From a bacterium (lineage in GTDB: Bacteria; JAHJDO01): a DNA stretch of 8,469 bases. The translations under genes were made by a program, and so were the position numbers. Positions 1 to 5,996 of the stretch are shown here, piece after piece. A model generated the notes under the pieces. The model saw only the letters and a list, made by a program, of their open reading frames with translations, had not been told where the DNA came from and did no database searches. Where the stretch lies: contig JAGMBN010000051.1 of the NCBI GenBank assembly GCA_023129655.1, positions 1 to 8,469 on the forward strand, given 5' to 3'. The first letter of the stretch is position 1. Each line of letters starts with the position of its first letter.

Positions 1-25
1 GTCATTGCGAACGGAGTGAAGCAAT
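1..25. repeat. Half copy of the GTCATTGCGA palindromic repeat at the window edge
   Basis: Bases 1-25 begin GTCATTGCGAAC and end TGAAGCAAT, matching the left arm of the complete element at 1846-1917 with small differences in the middle. The inner and right arms are absent: the sequence passes straight into PilZ coding DNA. The outer end of the arm coincides with base 1, so whether anything more follows cannot be seen. Confidence 0.8.
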
Positions 26-385
26 AAATTCGGAAAGAGATGCTTCTGTCTCATTATCGTTTGTAACGAATTGTATTCCGATATTGTAATTCTCTTTTTC
101 TTGTAAGTACCAGACTATCTGTCCATTTACTTCCAGATATTTTTTGATATCCAGCACAGGAATTCTCACCTGAAGGTCTATACTTTCTTTTATACTGGGA
201 TATGTTGCAGCTTTATGTCTTGGTAATTTTATACAGATTCCGCCAAGACTTATATCTTTCGTACAGCCATAATATCCAACCAGATGTTTTTCTGAATCGT
301 TTAGTAATCTTAACTCAACAGCTTCGTCAACAGTGTACCGCGGATATTTTCTTCGCTCTCGGCCTATTTCTATTTGCTTATTCAT
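2..385 (-). CDS. PilZ-domain cyclic-di-GMP-binding protein
   Basis: A 127-residue stand-alone PilZ domain. The N-terminal c-di-GMP-binding RxxxR motif is present (Arg12-Lys-Tyr-Pro-Arg16, within RERRKYPRY), followed by the second motif D-x-S-x-x-G (Asp44, Ser46, Gly49 in DISLGGICI). GQIVWY (88-93) and NIGIQF (101-106) are typical later strands. Both binding motifs are intact, so c-di-GMP binding is expected; the effector target is unknown. It starts one base after the EIIA stop, with only a weak AAAGAA upstream, so translation probably depends on coupling. The last seven residues (Ile121 to Gln127) and the TGA stop are encoded by a half copy of the palindromic repeat at 1-25, so this tail is likely an acquired end rather than part of the original domain. 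Confidence 0.9.
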   Translation of the reverse strand: MNKQIEIGRERRKYPRYTVDEAVELRLLNDSEKHLVGYYGCTKDISLGGICIKLPRHKAATYPSIKESIDLQVRIPVLDIKKYLEVNGQIVWYLQEKENYNIGIQFVTNDNETEASLSEFIASLRSQ

Positions 386-386
386 A

Positions 387-857
387 TTATTTCTTTGCGT
401 GGGATGTATTTTCGCTACGGCAAATTCTTATTACATCCTTTGGAGACTTAGCGTTTATTAAATCATCTCTAAAAGGTCTGCTTCTGAGAAGGCGAGATAT
501 CATGGCTAACGTTCTCAAATGCGGACAAGTTTCTCTATTTGGAGAAATAATCATAAAGAAAAGATGGACAGGCTTATTATCAATTGCATCAAAGCTTACT
601 CCTTTCTTTGACCTCCCAAAAACAACAATTTTTTCTTTAATAGAAGGTGTTTCTGCATGCGGAATAGCAACACCATTTCCTATTGCAGTGCTGCCTCGCG
701 CTTCTCTGTTTAAAATAGCTTTGTTCAGCTTCTCTTCTGAATTGACAAGTCCTTTTTTTATTACTGGAGATATTAACTCTTTGATTGCGTCTTCTTTTTT
801 TTCAGATGAAAGATTAAGAAGAACCAATTCCTTCTGCATGAAATCAGAAAGACTCAT
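387..857 (-). CDS. PTS EIIA domain protein (nitrogen-regulatory/fructose type, PtsN-like)
   Basis: A 156-residue single-domain protein of the PTS EIIA type 2 family. The phosphorylated histidine is His67 in GNGVAIPHAET (60-70), preceded by the conserved REARGSTAIG (51-60) and followed by KKGVSFDAIDNKPVHLFFMI, with CPHLRTLAMISRLLRS later in the domain; all match the family core. In standard PTS relays EI and HPr/NPr pass phosphate to this histidine. Stand-alone EIIA-Ntr proteins do not move sugar but bind and control targets such as potassium transporters, sensor kinases or RNA/sigma-factor pathways. No EIIB or EIIC gene adjoins it, which favours a regulatory role over sugar import. PtsN cannot be separated from an EIIA-Fru relic by sequence alone. 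It has a strong ribosome binding site, and its TAA is one base from the start of the PilZ gene, so the two are almost certainly co-translated. Confidence 0.92.
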   Translation of the reverse strand: MSLSDFMQKELVLLNLSSEKKEDAIKELISPVIKKGLVNSEEKLNKAILNREARGSTAIGNGVAIPHAETPSIKEKIVVFGRSKKGVSFDAIDNKPVHLFFMIISPNRETCPHLRTLAMISRLLRSRPFRDDLINAKSPKDVIRICRSENTSHAKK

Positions 858-958
858 TTACTCTCCTATTTTCTTGCATAGTATATATAGACTAACTTTG
901 TAAGAAGATATCAGCAACGGGAATTGTATGGGTAGGCAATGGGTATATAAAATACCCG
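858..958 (-). promoter_or_regulatory. Intergenic control region upstream of EIIA-PilZ, with helically phased GGG repeats
   Basis: No gene is seen in this 101-base gap. On the plus strand GGG occurs at 919-921, 930-932 and 941-943, exactly 11 bases apart. Two of these sit in identical ATGGGTA heptamers (928-934 and 939-945), and the inverted form ATACCC follows at 952-957. GGGTAT (941-946) can pair with ATACCC, and AACGGG (916-921) with CCCGTT (955-960; its last two bases belong to the PAS-LuxR stop codon), so alternative stems exist; neither is followed by a T-tract on the minus strand. A TATACT hexamer (885-880, minus) could be a -10 box, but no matching -35 is present at 16-18 bases, which would fit an activator-dependent promoter. 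The proposed regulatory role is inference. Confidence 0.35.
861..867 (-). promoter_or_regulatory. Strong ribosome binding site of the EIIA gene
   Basis: AGGAGAG on the minus strand with the AGGAG core five bases from the ATG at 857-855 is the best Shine-Dalgarno match in the window. It suggests that EIIA is translated efficiently from its own leader. Confidence 0.75.
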
Positions 959-1828
959 TTAAATGGTCTGGAGGAAAGAAGTTAAGTTAATATCCTTTTT
1001 AGATATTCCCATTTTACGTCTGATATTTTTGCGGTGTTTTTCAACTGTCTGTAAGGAAATATTCAAAAGGACTGAAATCTCTTTACTTGTGAGCCTGCCT
1101 TTTATCATATTGCAGATTTCAACTTCTCTTGGAGTTAGATTAAGTCTTTTCCCTCTTATTTTTCTGCCAAACGAAGAAACTAATTCCTCTAAATGGCTTT
1201 TGAGTAAATCAACATATTTACCTGCAGCATTCTTTAATTTAAGCTTCTCTAAAATCGGAAACAATAGTTCATTTACATTAGCTGCTACATCATTTTTAAT
1301 TTTTCTCTTTTCCACTTCAATCTGCGCTATGATTTCACTGAGAGCAGTTGTACGACGAGCGACCATATCTTCCAGATGCTCACGATGCTTTTTTAATTCT
1401 TCCTCCGCCTTTTTTCGCTCAGTAATATCCCTGACTGTTGCCTGCAGGAAGATTTTCTCTCCGATGCTTATTCTTGTCAGCAAAACAGTGGCAAAAAAAT
1501 GCACGCCATTCAGCTTTTTGTGCGTCCACTCAAAAAAGTTTGACCCTTTTTCCATTGCTGTATCAATCATTTTTTTTGCTTTATTTGCAGAGGATTGTCC
1601 ATCCGGCTGAGACTCAGGAGAATACTTCCATGGAGGCGCAGAAATAAATGTTTTTTCATCTTTCATGCCGAACAGCTCAAACGCAGCAGCATTTCCTGAA
1701 GTAAAATTCCAAGATGGCGGAGCAAGCGTCATTATTGCGTCACGTGAAGTCTCAAATAAGAGTCGATATCTTTCCTCGCTTTCACGCAGAGCCAGTTCTA
1801 CTGTCTGTTTGCGATCTTCTAATTTCAT
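959..1828 (-). CDS. PAS-domain LuxR-type transcriptional regulator
   Basis: A 289-residue soluble one-component regulator. Residues about 17-137 form a PAS domain (starts ESEERYRLLFETSRDAI, ends with the PAC signature VRDITERKKAEEEL). About 138-180 is a charged coiled coil. About 180-225 is a helical segment resembling a histidine-kinase dimerisation hairpin, without kinase motifs. Residues 228-285 are a LuxR/NarL helix-turn-helix: LTPREVEI (231-238), then TSKEISVLLNISLQTVEKHR (247-266). There is no receiver domain and no kinase domain, so the PAS domain probably acts directly on the output; its ligand (haem, flavin, small molecule or none) is not evident. PAS-coiled-coil-LuxR proteins of this arrangement occur in environmental Gram-negative bacteria. 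The gene lies 109 bases after the glycosyltransferase operon and 101 bases before the EIIA gene, and is a natural candidate regulator of either side (inference). Confidence 0.88.
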   Translation of the reverse strand: MKLEDRKQTVELALRESEERYRLLFETSRDAIMTLAPPSWNFTSGNAAAFELFGMKDEKTFISAPPWKYSPESQPDGQSSANKAKKMIDTAMEKGSNFFEWTHKKLNGVHFFATVLLTRISIGEKIFLQATVRDITERKKAEEELKKHREHLEDMVARRTTALSEIIAQIEVEKRKIKNDVAANVNELLFPILEKLKLKNAAGKYVDLLKSHLEELVSSFGRKIRGKRLNLTPREVEICNMIKGRLTSKEISVLLNISLQTVEKHRKNIRRKMGISKKDINLTSFLQTI

Positions 1829-1837
1829 CCGAAAATG

Positions 1838-1843
1838 TCCTCT
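1838..1843 (-). promoter_or_regulatory. Ribosome binding site of the PAS-LuxR gene, abutting the repeat
   Basis: AGAGGA on the minus strand lies nine bases before the ATG at 1828-1826 and supports that start. Only two bases (1844-1845) separate it from the edge of the palindromic repeat, so a folded repeat in the mRNA would sit directly against the ribosome-loading site. Confidence 0.75.
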
Positions 1844-1845
1844 TT

Positions 1846-1917
1846 GTCATTGCGAACCGAAGGTGAAGCAATCTTGTCTTTTAAGATTGCCACGTCGCTT
1901 ACGCTCCTCGCAATGAC
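1846..1917. repeat. 72-base palindromic dispersed repeat with 10-base perfect terminal inverted repeats
   Basis: The element begins GTCATTGCGA and ends TCGCAATGAC, a perfect 10-base terminal inverted repeat. Inside it, GCAATCTT (1868-1875) and AAGATTGC (1883-1890) form a second perfect 8-base inverted pair around a 7-base loop. A small arm with an ACC/GGT stem and a second small arm can form between the two, giving a branched, cloverleaf-like fold. The sequence resembles the widely dispersed GTCATTGCGAGG-type noncoding repeat seen in many unrelated bacterial genomes (recalled knowledge, not searched). A half copy starts this window at base 1. It fills most of the gap between the glycosyltransferase operon and the PAS-LuxR gene. 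No transposase is present, so it would be a non-autonomous element. Confidence 0.9.
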
Positions 1918-1937
1918 ATTTTTATATTTTTTTTGTT

Positions 1938-3035
1938 TCATTGCTGATACACCTTTGCTGTCAGCTCCGCAAGTCTGGTTTCCGAGAATTCATTAATGAC
2001 AACTTGTTTCCCTTTTCTTGCCATTTCTAACGCTTTGTTCATATCATTTATCATATCAAGAATACCATTAGCTAAAGCTTCAGGATTATGAGGAGGAACT
2101 AAAATACCTGTAACTCCATTTTGAATAATCTCAGGGATTCCGCCTGCATTAGTTGAAACAACAGGTTTTTCCATAATAAGCGCTTCTTTAATTACAGCAG
2201 GTGATCCCTCAACGGAAGATGAGAGCACAAATATATCAATCTCTGAGAGAATTTCGGGTATATTCTCTCTTTTACCTGCGAATATAACATAATCAGCTAA
2301 TTGCATTTTTTGAACCATGCTCTTAAGCTGTAATTCCAAAATTCCATCTCCAACAATCAGCAATTTAATATTTCTAACTTTCTTAATAAGAATATCTAAT
2401 GCTGCAAATATATTTGGGTAGTCTTTATGTTCTCTCAATCTGCCTATCATTCCTAAAACTACTGTATCAGAAGCAATATTAAACTCCTTGCGTATAGCTT
2501 CCCCACTAAAGTTGCTATTGAATTTTTTTGCATCTATAGAACTATGAATAGTAATGATTTTATTCTCAGAAATGTTATTTTCATCAATCAGCCGTTTTCT
2601 TATCACTTCAGCCACTGCTATTATTCTATCTGTCCATTTCTTATACAATTTATTGTTTATACAGTTGTTTTCTATTCTTGTGAAATTATGGCGTGTGCGA
2701 ATAAGCCTGCACTGACTGGACAAGCCAAATAATCTAACAGCCAGGACACCAATCCAGTGATCCGATGAACGGTGTGTGTGCAGGATATCAACTTTATGAG
2801 TTTTTAGAAACCTTGACAGTTTCCATATGGTTATCGGGTTAAATTTCCATTTGCCTATTTTAAGAGACAATAACGGGATATTATGCGAACCCACTTTTTT
2901 ATATAATGAACTTGACGGAGATACAGCTAGAATTATTCTAAACTGCTTATTGTTAAGCGATCTGCTGATTGAGAATATTCTCTGCTCTATCCCACTCCAA
3001 ACCTTACCAGCGTTTATGTGTAATACAGTAAGCAT
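1938..3035 (-). CDS. Glycosyltransferase family 4 (GT-B fold)
   Basis: A 365-residue cytoplasmic retaining-type glycosyltransferase. The N-terminal acceptor domain begins MLTVLHINAGKVWSGIEQRI, close to the glycine-rich start seen in many GT4 enzymes, and includes DILHTHRSSDH (83-93) and RTRHN (113-117). The donor domain starts near 192 (VVLGMIGRLREHKDY) and carries LLIVGDG (225-231) and the E-x7-E motif Glu276/Glu284 in VEGSPAVIKEA, followed by PVVSTNAGGIPEII (291-304) and GILVPP (310-315). These are standard GT4 nucleotide-sugar-binding features, and all are intact. The sugar is unknown. The ATG overlaps the stop of cca by one base (TAATG) and is served by AAGGAG within cca. It is the last gene of the dense operon. 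The next 109 bases contain a palindromic repeat and no recognisable minus-strand intrinsic terminator with a T-tract. Confidence 0.92.
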   Translation of the reverse strand: MLTVLHINAGKVWSGIEQRIFSISRSLNNKQFRIILAVSPSSSLYKKVGSHNIPLLSLKIGKWKFNPITIWKLSRFLKTHKVDILHTHRSSDHWIGVLAVRLFGLSSQCRLIRTRHNFTRIENNCINNKLYKKWTDRIIAVAEVIRKRLIDENNISENKIITIHSSIDAKKFNSNFSGEAIRKEFNIASDTVVLGMIGRLREHKDYPNIFAALDILIKKVRNIKLLIVGDGILELQLKSMVQKMQLADYVIFAGKRENIPEILSEIDIFVLSSSVEGSPAVIKEALIMEKPVVSTNAGGIPEIIQNGVTGILVPPHNPEALANGILDMINDMNKALEMARKGKQVVINEFSETRLAELTAKVYQQ

Positions 3036-4402
3036 TATATCCCAAGCTCCTTCTTAAATGCCTTCTTAATGTATTCAAAATATATTTCTTTATTCTCGCT
3101 ATCATCCGGCAATTCTTCATTTGTGATAGCTTCCAGTATCTTGTTTTTCATTTTTCCTATTAAGCGAGACGGGGAAAGATTAAATTTGTCCATTAACTCA
3201 TCTCCAGTGATTGGAAATTTGGATTCTTTTGCTGAAATCAGTTCCTCACATCTCTCCTCAAGCTCAGATAATTCTTTTAGCTTTTTAGCAACTCTCTCCT
3301 TCTTGTATGATGTTATGTCTGCCTTTGAAATGCTGAGAACATCTGAGAGCTTATCTCCCATCTTAGCTGCAAACCGTCTCACTGCAGTGTCTGTCCATAG
3401 AGAAGTATAAAGATTTGCCCGCATATGCTTCCTGACCAAAAAGCATATGTGCTTGAGATCCTGATTGGAGAATCTGAGCCTTGAAAGGATTCCCCATGCC
3501 ATCTTAGCGCCCAAATCTTCGTGTCTGTAAAAATGCACATTTTTTTCATCTATTGTTCTGACATACGGCTTTGCTATATCGTGAAGCAACGCAGTCCATC
3601 GGATCTTTCCGTCTAAAGGACAATTATTAACAACTCTTACTGTATGCATCCATACGTCTTTATGATGAAGCCGGCTGTCTTGATGCAGGTTTTTTAGAGG
3701 AACAAGTTCAGGGATGAAGTAGTTGACAACTTCTTCCTGCATTAGATTTTTCAATGCCTCTTCCGCATAATCGCCGAGTAATAGCTTGGTCATCTCATCT
3801 CTTATTCTCTCGCCTGAGAGATTAAGCAGCCTGAACGCATTTTTTTTCAATGAGATACGGGTATTTTTTTCAATCTCAAATCCTAACTGAGATTGAAACC
3901 TTAACGCTCTTAGTATCCTCAGCGAATCATCTTCAAACGCAGAATCAGGATCTTTAGGAGTTCTGATTATCTTTCGTTCTAAATCCTCCCTTCCTTTAAA
4001 CGGATCAATTATTTTTGAGTCAGCGCCTACAGCTATTGTATTTATTGTAAAATCTCTGCGCGCTAAGTCCTCCATTATATTGGTGCCGAAATCCACATCA
4101 GGTTTCCTGCTGAAACCTCTGTATATCTCCTTTTTTCTGAATGTTGTAATATGCAATTCAACTTTGTCTATGAATGCGCCGACCGTTCCAAAATTTATGC
4201 CGACCGGATATGTTTTTATCTTACTATTTCGTAGAATCCTGATAATTTCAGGAGGTGTTGCAGAGGTAGCAAAATCGTAATCGTTTAGAGGTTTTTTCAT
4301 TAACAGATCCCGTACTGACCCTCCAACAAGATATATGGATTTTCCAGCCTGGCTGAAGATTTTGAAAATGCTCTGGATTATTCTATCTTCTATTTTTAAC
4401 AT
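3035..4402 (-). CDS. cca: CCA tRNA nucleotidyltransferase / poly(A) polymerase family with HD domain
   Basis: A 455-residue class II nucleotidyltransferase that adds or repairs the 3' CCA end of tRNAs in the cytoplasm. Domains in order: catalytic head with YLVGGSVRDLL (24-34) and the metal aspartates of DYDF (Asp41, Asp43); RRDFTINTIA (115-124); a base-reading motif DDSLRILRALRF (158-169), where the first acidic residue is Asp rather than the more usual Glu; GERIRDEM (197-204); then an HD domain with His253, LHDIAKP (His274, Asp275) and YRHED (292-296). The length fits HD-containing bacterial enzymes. The sequence alone does not separate a full CCA-adding enzyme from a CC-adding, A-adding or poly(A) enzyme; the HD domain suggests extra phosphohydrolase activity. 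Starting at the only ATG upstream of the GGSVRD motif, it overlaps the AsmA-like gene by 20 bases, and its TAA shares one base with the next ATG. Confidence 0.95.
   Translation of the reverse strand: MLKIEDRIIQSIFKIFSQAGKSIYLVGGSVRDLLMKKPLNDYDFATSATPPEIIRILRNSKIKTYPVGINFGTVGAFIDKVELHITTFRKKEIYRGFSRKPDVDFGTNIMEDLARRDFTINTIAVGADSKIIDPFKGREDLERKIIRTPKDPDSAFEDDSLRILRALRFQSQLGFEIEKNTRISLKKNAFRLLNLSGERIRDEMTKLLLGDYAEEALKNLMQEEVVNYFIPELVPLKNLHQDSRLHHKDVWMHTVRVVNNCPLDGKIRWTALLHDIAKPYVRTIDEKNVHFYRHEDLGAKMAWGILSRLRFSNQDLKHICFLVRKHMRANLYTSLWTDTAVRRFAAKMGDKLSDVLSISKADITSYKKERVAKKLKELSELEERCEELISAKESKFPITGDELMDKFNLSPSRLIGKMKNKILEAITNEELPDDSENKEIYFEYIKKAFKKELGI
3047..3052 (-). promoter_or_regulatory. Ribosome binding site inside the cca 3' end
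   Basis: AAGGAG on the minus strand is embedded in the codons for the last residues (Lys-Lys-Glu) of the tRNA nucleotidyltransferase. It stands 11 bases before the ATG of the following glycosyltransferase. With the TAATG stop/start overlap it supports translational coupling and decides the start at 3035. Confidence 0.7.
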
Positions 4403-5978
4403 TCTTCTTTTTACTTATGTATTTCGTAATAGGAGTCATCATTCTTAACGGCAATTTTAACAATCGCTGAAACAGTCTTATAGTTACATCTCCCAGTAAT
4501 TCATGTGGAACAACTGTTACCTTTAACTGTCCACCTTTGCAGCTTTTTAGTCTGACATAAAAGGCAAACAAATTCCCATTCTCCCCTGTTATAATATAAC
4601 CTACAATTGGTATTTTATTCAACACCTCATCAATGATCTGAAGAAACTCTACTCCAAAAATCATATTCGTTGTCATTTCAACCAGATTAATATCTCCTCT
4701 GCCTGACATCCTCATTCTCTCGCCGTCAATATACAGGCTTTTTACATTAATTATTCCAGAATCTATTACTGCTTTAGCTGTGGCTATATTATATTTTATT
4801 CCCTCCTTATCCATTTTGGGGAATCTTAATTTTATTACATCATACATATTAATAAGAGTGAACATTCTAACCAGTATATGTTGCCTGGTTAAATATCCAT
4901 TATTCAGTGTTATATCTAAATTTCCACTCAGGTTCTTTCTTATTTTATCAATTGAGTTTCCACGACTTCTTATATCGCCTTCACAGTTCAACGCTCCGCT
5001 AAATGTAAGATTTTCAATGCCAAACTTTGAAACTAGTTTTTGTATATCAACGTTTTTTATTTTGTATATTGAATCAAATTCAATGCCATACGGAGAAGAA
5101 AAATTAAGTTTGCCTAAGAGCTCAGCTTCCCCCTCTGCTAGTTTTAATTTTACCCCATGGATATGCAGTACTCTGTTTCTTATATATAATGGGTCGTGTG
5201 GAATAACGACTTTTATATCATCATATATACACTTTTCAATTTCAATGCTTGTGACATTATTCTCCAAGATAACTTTACCTGTAAAATCAATAGGAATTGT
5301 AGAGATTGAATTTTTAGATGAAACACTGACAGAGGATTCAATCTCCATGTCAGCAATCCTGAGCGATTCAGGTATATGTAATATCCTGCCTGACGCTACA
5401 AGTTCCGTGCGATTTTCTCCGGAAAGAACATGCCCCTTTAAAGAAAAAGGGAAAGGACTTGTCAGCGAAAAATCATTTAATATTAGATTAATATTTTTTA
5501 TTGAAGATTTTGATGAAGCATTATAGTAATAAATATTTCCGCCTTTTGCTTCCATTCTTTTAACTGTGTATTTCCAGCTTTCAGGAGAACTGCTTTTTTT
5601 AAAAGCCGATGTTTTTTCTGTTCGTCGAGAAGAAAATGGGAGTTTTATATTAACATGAGGCTCTACAACAATAATGTTGTCACAAACTAATTCTCTATTT
5701 AATAATGGACGTATTTTTATTTTCGCAAATACTGTTTTTGCGCGTAAATTCTTTTTTAGATCATGCTCATTTGATATGCTTAGGTCATTTAGCTGAATAC
5801 TTGCTATATGAAAATTAAATTTTATGGATGCTTTCTTTACGCAAATTCTGCCTTGAGAAACTCTGCCAATGGTTTTTTTGATATACAAACCACCGACTGT
5901 GCTGAGAAGCTTATAGCACATAAAGATGCTAACAAAGATGATGAATACAATGTAAAGAAATTTCTTAAATTTGAGCAC
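4383..5978 (-). CDS. AsmA/YhdP-like envelope biogenesis protein
   Basis: A 531-residue protein with one N-terminal membrane anchor (about 7-28, after a lysine-rich start) and a long, mostly beta-strand extracytoplasmic part. The first 110 residues, up to VVEPHVNI, resemble the start of AsmA-like proteins: strands describing a basis function, then a 'preferred ligand' style segment. Residues about 325-490 look like the AsmA C-terminal region, with SGALNCEGDI, LSGNLDITLNNGYL, MSGRGDINL and IPIVGYIITG followed by LLKLP near 506. Members (AsmA, TamB, YhdP, DUF748 proteins) help maintain the outer envelope, several as lipid-transfer bridges. Assignment to one of them is not safe, and the length is shorter than TamB or YhdP. 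The start is GTG at 5978-5976; the only later Met near the start (residue 20) would cut the membrane segment. An in-frame TAA, the stop of the deacetylase, lies 18 bases upstream. No good Shine-Dalgarno sequence is present, so initiation may depend on coupling. It overlaps the next gene by 20 bases. Confidence 0.75.
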   Translation of the reverse strand: MLKFKKFLYIVFIIFVSIFMCYKLLSTVGGLYIKKTIGRVSQGRICVKKASIKFNFHIASIQLNDLSISNEHDLKKNLRAKTVFAKIKIRPLLNRELVCDNIIVVEPHVNIKLPFSSRRTEKTSAFKKSSSPESWKYTVKRMEAKGGNIYYYNASSKSSIKNINLILNDFSLTSPFPFSLKGHVLSGENRTELVASGRILHIPESLRIADMEIESSVSVSSKNSISTIPIDFTGKVILENNVTSIEIEKCIYDDIKVVIPHDPLYIRNRVLHIHGVKLKLAEGEAELLGKLNFSSPYGIEFDSIYKIKNVDIQKLVSKFGIENLTFSGALNCEGDIRSRGNSIDKIRKNLSGNLDITLNNGYLTRQHILVRMFTLINMYDVIKLRFPKMDKEGIKYNIATAKAVIDSGIINVKSLYIDGERMRMSGRGDINLVEMTTNMIFGVEFLQIIDEVLNKIPIVGYIITGENGNLFAFYVRLKSCKGGQLKVTVVPHELLGDVTIRLFQRLLKLPLRMMTPITKYISKKKNVKNRR

Positions 5979-5996
5979 TTTGATTTTTCTTGTGGT

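Noticed and set aside
387..857. EIIA as part of a fructose or mannitol import system
   Set aside because: No EIIB, EIIC, HPr or EI gene is in the window and the neighbours are signalling proteins, so a transport role is not supported here.
202..903. Long plus-strand open frame opposite the EIIA and PilZ genes
   Set aside because: It has no recognisable domain and no ribosome binding site, and it lies antisense to two genes with intact, family-typical motifs. It is a shadow frame.
941..957. GGGTAT/ATACCC hairpin as intrinsic terminator of the PAS-LuxR gene
   Set aside because: The stem is only six base pairs and is not followed by a T-tract on either strand, so it does not meet the usual pattern.
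963..1610. Plus-strand open frame opposite the PAS-LuxR gene
   Set aside because: It is composed of low-complexity Ser/Phe/Leu-rich translation typical of an antisense frame; the minus-strand product is a clear PAS-LuxR protein.
1665..1916. Plus-strand open frame ending in the palindromic repeat
   Set aside because: Its C-terminal part is translated repeat sequence and the rest is antisense to the PAS domain; nothing supports expression.
1846..1917. Cloverleaf-like repeat as a tRNA gene
   Set aside because: It has terminal inverted repeats and a branched fold but no recognisable T-loop sequence, anticodon stem-loop geometry or 3' acceptor end; the ends match a dispersed palindromic repeat instead.
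4780..5526. Plus-strand open frame of about 250 codons opposite the AsmA-like gene
   Set aside because: No domain, ribosome binding site or conserved pattern is visible; the minus-strand frame has a membrane anchor and AsmA-like motifs throughout.
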